From the NCBI GenBank assembly GCA_963707275.1, contig CAVPPH010000010.1:62001-126000 (forward strand): a stretch of DNA of 64,000 bases, written 5' to 3'. Position numbers and translations under genes: made by a program. Numbering within the stretch: the stretch's first letter is position 1; each line of letters starts with the position of its first letter. This stretch comes from JACKBK01 sp963707275 (GTDB lineage: Bacteria > Chloroflexota > Anaerolineae > JAAEKA01). Shown one piece after another: positions 41,617 through 51,769 of the stretch. The notes under the pieces were generated by a model, which saw only the letters and a program-made list of their open reading frames with translations, did not search any database and had not been told where the DNA came from.

Positions 41617-41873
41617 GCGGAGTCGGCATCCTCAGATGCCGGGTTCGGGCGCTCACACCGTTCGCATCGCAGGATGCGAACTCCGCGAAGTGGGCGATCG
41701 TTTGATTCGCGGAGTCGGCATCCTTGGATGCCGGGTTCGGGCGTTCACGCCGTTCGCATCGTAGGATGCGAACTCCGCGGAGTGGGCGATCGTTTGATTC
41801 GCGGAGTCGGCATCCTCAGATGCCGGGTTCGGACGCTCACACCGTTCGCATCGGAGGATGCGAACTCCGCTGT
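41617..41873. repeat. Tandem 92-bp palindromic repeat, three units
   Basis: Units begin at 41617, 41709 and 41801 (exact 92-bp period); the third is cut after about 70 bp. Each contains hairpin GGCATC-CTCA-GATGCC, hairpin TTCGCATC-GCAG-GATGCGAA, and outer arms GCGGAGT / ACTCCGC, so the first 70 bp fold as one cruciform, followed by a 22-bp spacer with GTGGGCGATCGTTTGATTC. It lies between the creatininase stop and the Gfo/Idh start. Confidence 0.9.
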
Positions 41874-41878
41874 GGTCC

Positions 41879-42806
41879 TCAGAAGACGCGGTCGATGAAC
41901 TCGCGATTGTGGACCTCGACCGGGACCTTCTGCAATTCCAGCACGCCTTTGGCAACGTGCTCCGACAGGCGGCGGAAGGCTTCCTCGCCCTTCTCGCGCG
42001 TCGCGCGCATGGGATTGCCGATGGTGCCGCTTTCGATGAACTCGTGGTGGTCCATGGGGAAGGTGAAGTACTTGTAACCCTGGAACTCCACGTCGGGCAT
42101 GCCGTCTTTCTTGGCAAAGCTGCGCGGCAGGAAATCAGGGATATGCGCGCGGGTGAAGTCGGCGCGATCCATGCGCACGTACTTCTCGTTCCAGGCCATG
42201 TCCTGCGAGGTCTCCAGCTCGCTGGAATGCCAGCCGGGCGTCTCGTCCAGGGGGTTCTCCATCAGCCCGGCCAGGATGCCGACGTAGTTCTCCATGTACG
42301 GCTTGACGAAGCTGATCAGCGCGCCGGTCTCGTAGCGCAGCTTGCGCAGTACCGGATCGACGACCTTGACGTTGCTGCCGTGGCCGTTGACGAAGATGAT
42401 GCGGTTGAAGCCGTGGTGGATCAGGCTGCGGCCCACATCGTGCAGCAGGTTGAGCAGCGTCGTGCTGCGGATGGTGATGGTGCCGCGCCCCGACCCCGGC
42501 TCGTGCATGTGCTGCGGCGAGTAGCCGGTCCAGATCGGCGGCGCGTGCAGGACACCGATCATCTCCGCCACCCGCTTGCTGATCTCCACCGCGGTGATGG
42601 TGTCGGTGTAGAGCGGCAGGTGCGGCCCGTGCTGCTCGAAGCTGGCCATCGGCACCAGGATCGTGTCCTTGACCTTCAGATACTCCTGGACATCGACGTA
42701 GCTGAGGTTGCCCAGGTCCCAGGAAAGGAACTTGCTGCGAAACTCCTCGTCACCTGCTGGTCAGGTGCGGGAGGTCTTTGTAATCTCGGCCGTTGTCGGC
42801 GATCAT
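41879..42806 (-). CDS. Creatininase-fold amidohydrolase, one indel near the N-terminus
   Basis: ATG 42806 has GAGGAG upstream and gives MIADNGRDYKDLPHLTS; after a one-base indel near 42760 the frame continues EEFRSKFLSWDLGNLSYVDV and ILVPMASFEQHGPHLPLYTD. Metal-site motifs of the creatininase/MftE family are clear: EQHGPHLPLYTD, FVNGHGSN and GWHSSELETS. Members hydrolyse creatinine or other cyclic or linear amides. In sugar-acid clusters such proteins often act as lactonase-like or amide hydrolases, which would fit here but is inference. Confidence 0.85.
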
Positions 42807-42851
42807 CGATTCTACTCCTCGTAAATGTATGTCTGATCGACTTGTGCTGTC

Positions 42852-43277
42852 CTATTCCAGAAGATGCACCCACGGTAGTGAAGACTGTACTGCCCTGACG
42901 AGACGGCCATCTGCTGTCCAGAAGTCAGCGCCAAGTTGTTCGGCGAGAGCCAGATAATGTGCATCGTAGGTGGCTTTGAGACCATGCTTGCTGGCAAGCC
43001 TCAAGGCGCTGCGATGCAGTTCTTGCCCATCATGTAGTTGAACAGGCAGCGCCAACACGACATTCAACGCCTTCAGGACGCCATCCTGGTCCATCTGGCC
43101 GACTCTCGTGTATTGATGCAGCGCGTTGGTCACCTCGTAGTACAACACAGTGGGCGCGACCAGCTGGCGACGCTGGTCAAGCCACGTTTCCATGATCGAT
43201 TTGGGCGTCCTGTCGTCAAGCGATGTCACCAATCGAACGAGGAAACTGGCGTCAACGCAAACCAAACTGTTCGGCAT
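42852..43277 (-). CDS. PIN-domain toxin (VapC-like)
   Basis: 141 residues from ATG 43277 (GAAGGGAAG upstream). VCVDASFLVRLV supplies the first catalytic Asp, YEVTNALHQY the Glu, KATYDAHYLALAEQ and FWTADGRLV the C-terminal Asps of the PIN RNase site. It would cut RNA, often tRNA, when freed from its antitoxin. Its start overlaps the end of the Phd-type antitoxin gene by 26 bp. Confidence 0.88.
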   Translation of the reverse strand: MPNSLVCVDASFLVRLVTSLDDRTPKSIMETWLDQRRQLVAPTVLYYEVTNALHQYTRVGQMDQDGVLKALNVVLALPVQLHDGQELHRSALRLASKHGLKATYDAHYLALAEQLGADFWTADGRLVRAVQSSLPWVHLLE

Positions 43278-43557
43278 CGTGTTCTTCCCTTCCCATGCGT
43301 ACAATCTCATCAGCCGGTATCAGCGTTTGATCTCCCAAAGCAGCGCGGATGTGATCTTGTGCATCCTTTAGCAGGTCTCTCCAATCCGGCTCATATTCTT
43401 GTGTACGCATTCGATCGTACTGTTCAACCGGCATGATTACCACAACAGGTTTGCCAGAACGTTCAACCAGCACCGCTTCGTCGTTTTGAACGATACGTTG
43501 CAGCAGCTCGCCGAAATGAACACGAGCATCGGTGGCCGTAACGGTATTGAGTGTCAT
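43252..43557 (-). CDS. Phd/YefM-type antitoxin
   Basis: 101 residues from ATG 43557 with a perfect AGGAGG. NTVTATDARVHFGELLQRIVQNDEAVLVERSGKPVVVIMPVEQYDRM is the Phd/YefM DNA-binding and dimer domain (contiguous residues about 4-49); the C-terminal tail to residue 101 should wrap the PIN toxin. The combination Phd plus PIN is a common mixed toxin-antitoxin pairing. A palindrome just upstream is the likely autoregulatory site. Confidence 0.9.
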   Translation of the reverse strand: MTLNTVTATDARVHFGELLQRIVQNDEAVLVERSGKPVVVIMPVEQYDRMRTQEYEPDWRDLLKDAQDHIRAALGDQTLIPADEIVRMGREEHDAEQFGLR

Positions 43558-43585
43558 TGAAATGCCTCCTGAACATACAATAATG

Positions 43586-43612
43586 ATCAATTGATCGATC
43601 AATCAATATTGT
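43586..43612 (-). promoter_or_regulatory. Operator/promoter of the Phd-PIN pair
   Basis: TTGATCGATCAA (43591-43602) is a perfect palindrome extended by ATCAAT / TGATCA on both sides. On the minus strand TACAAT (43612-43607) could be a -10, giving a start inside the palindrome. It begins about 30 bp before the antitoxin ATG. Confidence 0.5.
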
Positions 43613-43655
43613 ACACGATTGGCCAAAATATGCCAACGCCGAACACGGCAGCGCC

Positions 43656-43690
43656 TTCGAAAGTCACGCTTCACGCTTCACGTTTCACGC
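43656..43690. repeat. CACGCTTCACG short repeat
   Basis: Consecutive variants of TTCACGC (CACGCTTCACGCTTCACGTT) directly beyond the stop of the Tm-1-like gene; a related TTTCACGCATCATTTC phrase recurs at 54253. Confidence 0.5.
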
Positions 43691-44906
43691 ATCATTTCGA
43701 TAAACAACTCCGCCACCTCGACCCCAAACGCCGGATCGTTGACGTGACGCGGATAGGTCAGCACCGGGATGTCGGCGCGGATCTCGCTGCGCAGGGTGTC
43801 GAGGAAGGCGCGGTCGGCCTCTGGGTCCCAGAAGACGCCGCCCGGCACGTTGGGGATCGACAGGCCCTCAGTCGGCACGGCGATCACGACCGGCCCCTGC
43901 GCCAGGTTGAGCCGTTCGGCAAAGAGATGGCCCAGCGCGACCATCTCGTCGTGCGTCGCGCGCACCAGCGTGTACTCCGGGTTGTGGTCGTAGACGGGGC
44001 GGCCCTTGAGCGCGTCGGGGATCGCACCGGCGTGGAAGACGCTGAAGTCGATGCAGCCCGGCACGACCACCTGCGGCAGGCCCAGCAGGCCGACCCGCTT
44101 CAGCCGGTCCGGCCCGCCGTCGTGGATGCCGCCGGTCATCGGGTCGTAGGTCTCGTTGGTGGTGAAGTCGATGACGCCGACGAACTGGCCCGCTTCGGCC
44201 AGCTCCTCCATGGCCGGCCCGCCGACGCCGTTGGAGTGGAAGATCACCGCCTCGTAGCCGGCCTCAGCCAGCCGATCCTTGAGCGCCATCACGGCCCTGG
44301 TCGTGTTGCCCAGCATGGTCACCGCCACGTAGCGGTCGCCCGGCTGCGGCGGCGGCAGGACGTGGCCATGCTCCACCAGCCCGGCCAGCGCGGCCGCCAC
44401 GTTGTCGTAGACCGTGGTCGCGATGGGGTTCAGGCCCAGGATGTCCACGATCGAGTGGACGACCATGATGTCGCTGGTGCCGACCAGCGGATCGAAGTAG
44501 TGCTTGCCCGACGCGATGGGCGACACCAGCACCTTGGGCACGCCGACCGGCAGCACCATCATCGCCGCCGCGCCCATCACCGCGCCCTCGGCGCCGCCCA
44601 TGCTGACGATCGCGTCCAGCCGGCCTGCGGCATAGAGCTGGCGCACCAGCACTGTGAGCGCCTCGCGCATCCCGTGCACCGCCTTGCCGCGGCTGCCGGC
44701 GTTGCGCAGCGCGTCGATGGTCGTGCCGCCAGTACAGCGGCCGCTTCCGCCCGGCTGATGTCCGGCGTGATGCCCAGCGGCTCGCCCAGGATGCCCGAAT
44801 CGACCACGGTGGTGGTCAGTCCCAGCGCCTGCAACCGGTCGCGCAGATAGGCGATCTCCGGCCCCTTGGTGTCCAGGGTGCCGATGACGACGACGTTTTT
44901 TCCCAT
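43678..44906 (-). CDS. Tm-1-like ATP-binding protein (UPF0261), one indel
   Basis: From ATG 44906: KNVVVIGTLDTKGPEIAYLRDRL and VVDSGILGEP, then a one-base indel near 44725 and continuation VHGMREALTVLVRQLYAAGR, DAIVSMGGAEGAVMGAAAM, TTVYDNVAAALAGLVEHGHV and FHSNGVGGPAMEELAEAG. About 409 residues, the normal length for this family, whose plant member Tm-1 binds a viral helicase and whose bacterial members often sit in sugar-acid catabolic clusters next to TIM-barrel proteins, as here. Enzymatic role unknown. Confidence 0.85.
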
Positions 44907-45001
44907 GAGTGGGGCCTGGGGGGTGGGGCCTGGGGTCTGGGGGCTGGAGCCCGAAAATTGGATGGCTCTCCAGTCCCTACGTCCCTAGACCCCAGTACCC
45001 A
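44907..45001. repeat. Low-complexity GGGGCCTGGGG spacer
   Basis: Runs of GGGGCCTGGGGGGT / GGGGTCTGGGGGC on one side and CCAGTCCCTACGTCCCTAGA on the other can pair imperfectly. No gene. Confidence 0.55.
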
Positions 45002-45888
45002 CTAGATCAACGGCAGCAGCACCGCGGCGCAGCGACCTACCAGATAGTCGTAGAACGTCTCGCTGAGCAGGCTGGAGCCGTGGTCCTCGATGAACTTGAG
45101 CTGTTCGGCGCTGATGTTGACCGGGTGCTGCTCGATGGCATCCGGGAACGGGTTGGCCGGCGTGCGGTCGATCGGAGCGACGAACTCGACGGTCAGCGCG
45201 CCGTCGTAGCCGATGTCCTTGAGCGTGCGCACGATGGCCGTCCAGTTGAGCGCGCCCATGCCGCAGGCCAGGCGGTTGTTGTCGGCGACGTGGAAGTCGA
45301 CCAGCCGGCTGCCGGCCCGGCGGATCGACGCCAGCATGTCGGCCTCTTCGATGTTGAGGTGGAAGGTGTCGAGGCAGACGCCGCAGTCGGGGCCGACCGC
45401 CTCGGCCAGCGCCAGCGCCTGGTCGGCCCGGCTGACGAAGTAGGTCTCGAAGCGGTTGAGCGGCTCCAGCGCCAGGCGCACGCCAGCCTTCTGGCCATGG
45501 TCGTAGACTTCCTTCAGCCCTTCCACTGCCCAGTCCCACTCCTTCTCCGGCGTCGAGTCGGGGTTGACCTTGCCGACGGTGCCGGGCACGATGGTCATCT
45601 CCTGGCCGTCCAGTTCCTTGACCATGGTGATGCAGTCCTTGACGTACTTGACCGTGCGGGCGCGGGTCGCTTCGTCCGCCGAGGGGAAGCAGAGGCCGGG
45701 GAACATCAAGCGTCACCGAGCCCCAGCAGCTCAGACCGTATGTCCTTGAGCAGCCGGCGCACTTCCTTGGTGTCGTACTTCTCCGGCTCGCCGCTGATCT
45801 CGATGCTCTTGTAGCCGTACTTGGCCAGCCGCGCGATGGTGACCTCGATTGGCTCGGCGCGCATCCAGTTGTGCATGGAAAGATGCAT
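45002..45888 (-). CDS. TIM-barrel sugar epimerase/isomerase A, one indel
   Basis: ATG 45888 gives MHLSMHNWMRAEPIEVTIAR and KYGYKSIEISGEP; near 45710 the frame changes and continues MFPGLCFPSADEATRARTVK to the stop at 45002. The D-tagatose 3-epimerase-family metal ligands are recognisable: LALEPLNRFETYF (Glu), VCLDTFHLNIEEA (Asp), LVDFHVADNNR (His) and LTVEFV (Glu). About 295 residues. It probably interconverts ketose C3 epimers or a related sugar. One of four such genes in the island. Confidence 0.85.
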
Positions 45889-45949
45889 GGTGTGTTGTCT
45901 CCTGTGGTTTGGTTGATTGGTAAATTGGTGAATTCGTAAACGGTTGATC

Positions 45950-47057
45950 AGGCCAGATGTTCGGCCAGCAGTTCGTACAGACCGCGAATGGTCAGGCCGA
46001 AACGCGGCGCCTTGGACGACAGCAGCATTCAGCGTGCCGGCGTCTTCGCAGATCAGCACCTGCGCGCCGACCTGCGCGGGCGTCGCCCAGGCGAGCATAG
46101 GTCAGGTGCTCGGCGATCATCGGGTTGGCGAAACGCAGCGAGGTGCTGCCGGCGGGATGGGAGCGCTCGCGCCGCCAGAAAAGCTCCAGCAGCCGGCGCG
46201 GGCATCACGGCTGCCAGCAACTGGCGCGGCGCGGCGTCACGGCCCGTCGACGCGCACCGTGTGCGCCGGATCGACGTAGGCGTAGGGCGGGCCGCCGCTG
46301 CGCGACGCAGGGTCAGTGTCGCCGCGTCCAGCGCGCTCGGCCAGCAGCGTCGTCACTTCCTTGACCTCGACGTCGGCCGGGACAGTCGATGCCCAGCCGC
46401 TCGTCGTAGAGCTGGCGGAAGGCGTAGGCGTCGCCGGGATTGAGCGTCAGCAGCGTGCTGGCCTGGCTGGCGTGCAGGTCGGCCAGGTTGGCCTCGGCCA
46501 GCCTGCGCGCCGTCTCCGGGAAGCCCAGCGAGCTGGGCAGGTAGCCACTGTTGCGTCCCGCGCCGATCAGCACCGGGTCGATGCCGACCGCGCGCGAGCA
46601 GCGTCAGCGCGGCCGTGCAACGCCGTCCGGCCACAGAGTAGCGCGCCTCGTCGCCGACAAACAGCGCGTACTCGCCAGTGCCGGCCACCGCGTCCGGCTC
46701 CTGCTCCACGTAGGGATTGCCCCAGCGGCTAACTGCCTCATTGAGCGCGATAGAGGCTGACCGGCGCCAGACCCAGTTCCAGCGACCTCAGCGCGGGCCA
46801 GAGGCAATGGCCGCCGGCAGCGGCTGGTCGGTGACACAGTGCGACTGGCAGGTGCCGCAGTCGGCGCAGGTGTACAGCTTGTCCACCGCGCTGTCGGTCC
46901 AGTCGATCAGCCCGCGCTGCCCGGAGGAGATGAGCAGCCCCCAGCCGTGCGGCGTGAGCGTCTCCAGCCGCGTCACGTGGCCAACGGGGCAGACATGCCG
47001 GCACATCAGGCAGTAGCGGCAGTTGTCGGTGGTCAGAACGGCGTTGTCGAGTGTCAT
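45950..47057 (-). CDS. (Fe-S)-binding subunit of a GlcF-like dehydrogenase, several indels
   Basis: From ATG 47057 the first 85 residues hold two 4Fe-4S motifs, CRYCLMCRHVCPVGH and CADCGTCQSHC. Downstream pieces in changing frames read EQEPDAVAGTGEYALFVGDE, IGAGRNSGYLPSSLGFPETA and LHASQASTLLTLNPGDAYAF, then LTYARLGDA. This is the layout of glycolate/lactate oxidase Fe-S subunits that pass electrons from a flavoprotein to the quinone pool. It lies just after the FAD-linked oxidase gene at 47184. At least four frame changes; the 3' limit near 45950 is approximate. Confidence 0.7.
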
Positions 47058-47062
47058 GCGTT

Positions 47063-47186
47063 GTCCTGTTCGTTGGTGCGCAGTTTGTTAGTTCGGTAGT
47101 TTGCTAGTTCGTTAGTTCGTTCGTTGTGGAGTAGTAGAGCGCACTAACAAACTACCGCACTATCGCACTAACGAACTACCACACTA
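47063..47186. repeat. TTAGTTCGTTAGT short repeats with inverted counterpart
   Basis: 47086-47128 carries variants of TTTGTTAGTTCGGTAGTTTG and 47139-47185 the complementary CACTAACAAACTACCGCAC-type text, so the whole spacer folds back on itself. It separates the two dehydrogenase subunit genes. Confidence 0.7.
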
Positions 47187-48600
47187 GAATCCGAACCCTA
47201 CTTTGCCCGGGTTCATGATGCCGTTGGGATCGATCATCTTCTTCAGGCGCAACATGAAGGGCCAGGCGTCGCCGTATTGCTGGCGCATGTAGCGGCCCAG
47301 CTTCAGGCCGATGCCGTGGTGCTCGTTGATCATGCCGCCGTTTTCGATGACGGCTTGCATGGCGGCGTTCCAGACGCGGTTGTGCAGTTGCAGCGCCTCC
47401 TGCGGCGTCGGCCGGCGGCTCCTCGATGATGAAGCGCGAGTAGCAGCATCACGCCCCAGTGGAACCAGTGCGAGAAGTGGGCGATGAACTTGATGTTCCA
47501 CTCGGGGAAGCCCTCTTCCACGGCCCGCTTGACCGCCCAGTAGAGCGGCTCGATCTTGTCGTAGGTGGTGATGGTCTCCGTCGTGCCGTACATCCAGGGC
47601 AGCTTGCAGGCTCAGCGGCGGGTAGTAGAAGTCGTAGCGGTGTTCCCACCACGCCTCGCCCGGCTCGCGCCCCACGTCCTGCCCGCCCAGCTCCGGTGCA
47701 GATTGCCAGCGCCTTTTGCTCCTCGCAGCGCGGCGATGTCCGGGTCGCCGTCGAAGCCCATCACCATGTAAGCGCCTTCGTAGTCCAGCCCAGCACCTTC
47801 TTGACCTGCGAGCGGGTCGAACTCGGGATCGTAGAGGCGGATCACGAACGGATGCAGGCGGCGGGTCATGATCGCCGGCCGGCCTCCAGCGCCTTGCTCA
47901 GGTCGTCGAAGAGAATGCCGCGCAGCAGCCGCGCCTCGGGCAGGTAGTCCAGCCGCATGGTCGCCTCGGTGATGACGCCGAAGGTGCCCTCCGCGCCCAG
48001 GAACAGCCGCGGCCAGTCCGGCCCGGCGGCGTGCTGCGGCACCGGGGCGGTGCGGATGATCTCGCCGGTCGGCAGCACGATCTGCATGTTGAGCACCATG
48101 TCCTCGGCCTTGCCGTACTTGGTGCTGATCGTGCCGGTGCCGCGTGGCGCCAGATAGCCGCCCAGCGTCGCACAGCGCGACGCGGCCGCGTAGTGCGGCA
48201 GCATCAGCCCCTTTTCGTGCAGCGCCCATTCCAGCTGCTCGCCGTTGATGCCGGCCTGCGCCGTGACCTTGAGCGACACCTCGTCGATCTCGATGATCTT
48301 GTCCATCCGCTTGGTGTCCAGCAGGATGCCGCCGAACAGCGGCAGCGCGCCGCCCTGTGTACCCGATCCACCGCCCCACGGCACCACGGGAATGCGGTAC
48401 TTGTTGGCGATGTCCATGATCTCGGCGATCTGCTCGGCGGAGCCGGGATGGACGATGTAGTCGGGGGTCGGCAGCGGCTGGCCGCGATCCAGCCACATCT
48501 GCGGCATCCACGACCAGTCGGTGGAATAGACCAGTTTGTCGCTCTCGTCCACAGACACGAAGTGCTGGCCGACGATATCCTCCAGCTCGCTGCGGATCAT
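47184..48600 (-). CDS. FAD-linked oxidase, GlcD/D-lactate dehydrogenase-like, several indels
   Basis: From ATG 48600 about 240 residues are intact: PDYIVHPGSAEQIAEIMDIA, VPWGGGSGTQGGALPLFGGI (the FAD-binding PCMH loop), APRGTGTISTKYGKAEDMVL and FLGAEGTFGVITEATMRLDY. Indels at about 47870, 47800, 47690, 47600 and 47440 split the C-terminal part, where FIAHFSHWFHWGVM and AVIENGGMINEHHGIGLKLG (the HHGIG motif) and MIDPNGIMNPGKVGFGF remain. About 472 residues, normal for the family. It should oxidise a 2-hydroxy acid and hand electrons to the adjacent Fe-S protein. Confidence 0.82.
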
Positions 48601-48642
48601 CTCGTGCGAAACTCGTTTCGATTCATGCGATGATTTCTCCAG

Positions 48643-49680
48643 TTATCCCAACAGGCTGTTGACGATCAGCCAGTCAAGTTCTTCGTAGTCGCGGGCCGCG
48701 ATCAGCTCGTCCATCCGCGCCCGGTCCAGCGACCGGACCACCTCCAGCAGCCGCAGGAAGGCATGCAGGCTGTTGCGCAGATGCTTGGTGGCCAGCTCGG
48801 CCGGCTGGGTGCGCATGGCCTTGACGTCCAGCCCGACCATGCCCTTCTCCCAGAAGCGGTTTTCGTCCAGCACCCGCACCTGGTTGAAGGCCCGCCGCAG
48901 ATCGACCGAGCCGAACGACCTTGTCCTGGTCGAACTTCAGCCCGTTCTGGTCGTTGAGATGCACGCTCCACAGCTTGTCGAAGGCCAGGGCAAAGCTCAT
49001 CTCGTCGGCCGGGTCCAGGCCGGCCAGGATCGCGTGGGCCGACTCCACCAGCGCGCCGACCCGCGCCGGATCGCTGGACTGCATGCCCAGCGCCAGCGCG
49101 TGGCCGATGGTGGGGATGTAGGCCAGGTCCATCGGCTCGTTGGGCTTCGGCTCGATGGCGATGCGCAGCGCCGGGTCGTAGTCCAGCAGCGTGTTGACGG
49201 CCTCCAGCAGCCGGTGCGTCGCCAGCACCGCGTCCTTGGCCTCGCGGATGTAGGTGCCCTCGCGCGCCAGCCACAGCACCATCAGGTTGCTGCCCAGCTC
49301 GCGGCCGATGTCAGCCGCCTTCTTGGAGCGTTCGATGGCATAGGCGCGCGCCGCCGGGTCGTTGGCTGTGTACGCGCCGTCGATGAGTCAGGGATGCTCC
49401 CACAGACGCGGGCGCGACGAACTCGGCCACCAGGCCGTCGTCCGTCCAGCATCTGGCGCATGGCCCGCGCCTGGCGCAGCATCTCGCCGTGCGACACGTT
49501 GTCCAGATCGGGCACCGCGTCGTCGTCGTGGAACTGCATCGCGTCGAATCCCAGACTGCTTGCAGCGTCGCCAGCTTTGTCGCCAAAGGCAACACTGGGC
49601 CGCACCGGCGGGCCGAAGGGATCAGCGCCTTCGTGGATGTTCCAGGGACCGAAAGAAAAGCGGTAGTCGTGTTTTTGCAT
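48643..49680 (-). CDS. xylA: Xylose isomerase-like protein, compensating indels
   Basis: From ATG 49680 the start DYRFSFGPWNIHEGADPFGPPVRPS is that of the shorter, actinobacterial-type xylose isomerases. After indels near 49570, 49450 and 49385 the frame gives YIREAKDAVLATHRLLEAVN, RIAIEPKPNEPMDLAY (metal-binding Glu and conserved KPNEP), SVHLNDQNGLKFDQDK and finally VRVLDENRFWEKGMVGLDVK. About 346 residues. It would isomerise D-xylose or a similar aldose to the ketose; the next gene, transcribed before it, is a xylulokinase. A copy of the 35-bp palindrome lies 28 bp upstream of its ATG. Confidence 0.78.
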
Positions 49681-49707
49681 GGTCTGTGATTCGCGTGGTC
49701 GGGCAAA

Positions 49708-49736
49708 TGACAGTCACTTTCCGAAAATGACTGTCA
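49708..49736. repeat. Dispersed palindrome, copy 3
   Basis: TGACAGTCACTTTC (49708-49721), C, GAAAATGACTGTCA (49723-49736): the same element as at 6125 and 7599, one mismatch. It lies in the xylB-xylA gap, 28 bp before the xylA start. Confidence 0.85.
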
Positions 49737-49821
49737 CTGCGAGATCGATGTCATCCCGGCCCCTCCGCGGACGGAGAGGCCGGGAAACCCACAGGAGGAG
49801 ACACCGATGAGAAGATAGCAG

Positions 49822-51331
49822 TTACGAAGCGTCGCTCAAAGCACCCAGCGCGGCAAACGCGCCGGACAGCGACGGGTACAACGACTGGTAGATCGGATAA
49901 TGCTCGGCGTAGATCGCCGCCTGGTCGGAGGGTTGGGTACGGCCAGTGACCTGAATAGCTGCCTGGCAAGCCTCCGGCAGGCTGACGTACAGACCCGCGC
50001 CGACTGCCGCACACAGCGCCGCGCCAAAGGCCGCGCCTTCGGTCGTGTTGACTGTGACCAGTTCGACGCCCAACACGTCGGCCATGATCTGCCGCCAGAG
50101 TGGGCTGCGCGCGCCGCCGCCGGAGATGCGCACCTGCTCGATGTTGCCCAGACCTGCGCCCTGGATCAGCGTGAAGCTGTCCTTGATGCCAAACGCGACG
50201 CCTTCCAGCACGGCACGCGTCATGTGGGCGCGGCTGTGGCGGATCGTCAGACCGACCCAGCCGGCGCGAGCCAGCGGATCGGGATGCGGCGTGCGCTCGC
50301 CGGTCAGGTAGGGCAGGAAAAGCAGCCCCTCGCTGCCGGGCGCAATGTCCGCGGCTTCGCTGGACAAGATCATCAAAAGACATGCCAGGGGCCAGCGTGT
50401 CGCGATGCCATTGCAAGCTGCCGGCCGCGCTCAGCATCACGCCCATGAAGTGCCAGCGGTCGGGCACAGTGTGGCAGAAAGCGTGTAGCCGGCCCTGCGG
50501 TTCCACCAACGCGGACGGGGTAGTTGCAAAGACCACGCCCGACGTGCCGAGGGTCAGCGCGATGATGCCCGGCTCGACCGCGCCGACGCCGGTGGCCTGC
50601 GCGGCCTGATCGCCGCCGCCGCCGACAACGGGCGTGCCGGCGCGCAATCCCGTTTCGCTGGCTGCGGCCGCGCTGACGACGCCTGTGACCTGCGGGCCTT
50701 CAAAGGTAGGCGGCAGCATACTCGCCGGAATGTCCAGCGCCGCCAGCATCTCAGCGGACCAGGTGCGTGTCTTTAGGTCGAACAGGATCGTGCCGGAGCC
50801 GCCCGCGCGGTCGGCAGCGTAGTCGCCGGTCAGCCGGTAGCGAATGTAGTCCTTGGGCAGCAGGATGTGCCGCGCCTGCGCCCAGACTTCGGGTTCGTTC
50901 TCCTGCACCCACAGAATTTTGGGAGCGGTAAACCCGGTCAGCGCGTCGTTGCCGGTGATCTGGATCAGTCGCTCGCGGCCGATGCGAGCGCGGATCTCGT
51001 CACACTGGGCCTGGGTGCGCCCATCGTTCCACAGCATTGCGGGCCGCAGCACCTTGCCGGTGTCGTCCAGCAGGACCAGCCCGTGCATCTGGCCGGTCAG
51101 GCCAATGGCGGCGATGTCGCCGGCTGCCGTGCCCGTTTCGGCCAGCACCTGGCGCACGCTGGCAGCCGCGCCTTCCCACCACTCGTAAGGGTCCTGCTCA
51201 GACCAGAGCGGGCGGGGCGTAGATAGCGTCAACGGCGTGTTGGCGACGCCAAGGACCGCGCCGGCAGCGTCGATCAGCAGCGCCTTCGCGCCGGTGGTAG
51301 AAACGTCGATACCAAGAAGAAGTTGAGACAT
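49822..51331 (-). CDS. xylB: Xylulokinase (FGGY family), one indel
   Basis: ATG 51331 opens LLLGIDVSTTGAKALLIDA, the FGGY phosphate-binding start. IGLTGQMHGLVLLDDTGKVL with the MHG motif that marks xylulokinases, LWNDGRTQAQCDEI, LTGFTAPKILWV, and GGGGDQAAQATGVGAVEPG are intact. Near 50370 one indel shifts the frame to GLLFLPYLTGERTPHPDPLA, GVAFGIKDSF and ISGGGARSPLWRQIMADVLG, as in the family. About 503 residues. It phosphorylates D-xylulose to xylulose 5-phosphate for the pentose phosphate pathway. Confidence 0.9.
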
Positions 51332-51340
51332 GGGCAAATA

Positions 51341-51769
51341 TCAGACCGCAGCTTCCATGCTGACCGGAGTGTCAACAACGCGGGCGGGCCGGACGTGGCT
51401 CCACAGGATGTAGGAAAGCGTCGCGATGAAAAGCAACTGAAACCCGTGAGTGTAGAAGGGCATGGCGACCGCCTGGAACATGCCCAGCACGCCGATGATG
51501 ATACTGACAATGATGATGCGCATAATCCAATTGTAGAGCCGCGGGTTCACCAGGTCGTTGATCGCGGTCGCCACGATGACGATCAACATGATGTACGTCA
51601 GCAGAATGGCGACGAAAATCAGGATGAACGGGATCGCGCTCAGCAGGACGTTGCTGGAAAGCACCGCTTCCGGCACAACCGCCGGGATCAGATTCATGGC
51701 GAGGATGCCAAGGATCAACAGCACTACGATTACGATTGGCAAAGCGATGGGCACATGTGGTCGTCGCAT
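51341..51769 (-). CDS. Small four-helix membrane protein of unknown function
   Basis: 142 residues from ATG 51769 with GGAGGACC upstream. Four hydrophobic segments: about 7-27, 40-67, 82-102 and 105-125. No motif that I recognise. It ends 10 bp before xylB and follows an oxidoreductase gene, so it is within the catabolic operon. The glycerol ABC system GlpVSTPQ, which also has two ATPases, includes a small membrane protein GlpU; whether this is analogous is speculation. Confidence 0.7.
   Translation of the reverse strand: MRRPHVPIALPIVIVVLLILGILAMNLIPAVVPEAVLSSNVLLSAIPFILIFVAILLTYIMLIVIVATAINDLVNPRLYNWIMRIIIVSIIIGVLGMFQAVAMPFYTHGFQLLFIATLSYILWSHVRPARVVDTPVSMEAAV

Noticed and set aside
41617..41873. 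CRISPR array
   Set aside because: Units are 92 bp with no unique spacers and no cas genes are present anywhere in the window.
41858..42898. A 346-codon plus-strand frame
   Set aside because: Antisense of the creatininase gene, which has clear metal-site motifs on the minus strand.
43591..44850. A 419-codon plus-strand frame
   Set aside because: Antisense of the Tm-1-like gene; composition dominated by His, Arg and Asp, no motif.
45706..46098. A 130-residue protein as a separate gene
   Set aside because: Its first 70 residues belong to the 3' region of the Fe-S subunit and spacer; only the part from 45888 is the start of epimerase A.
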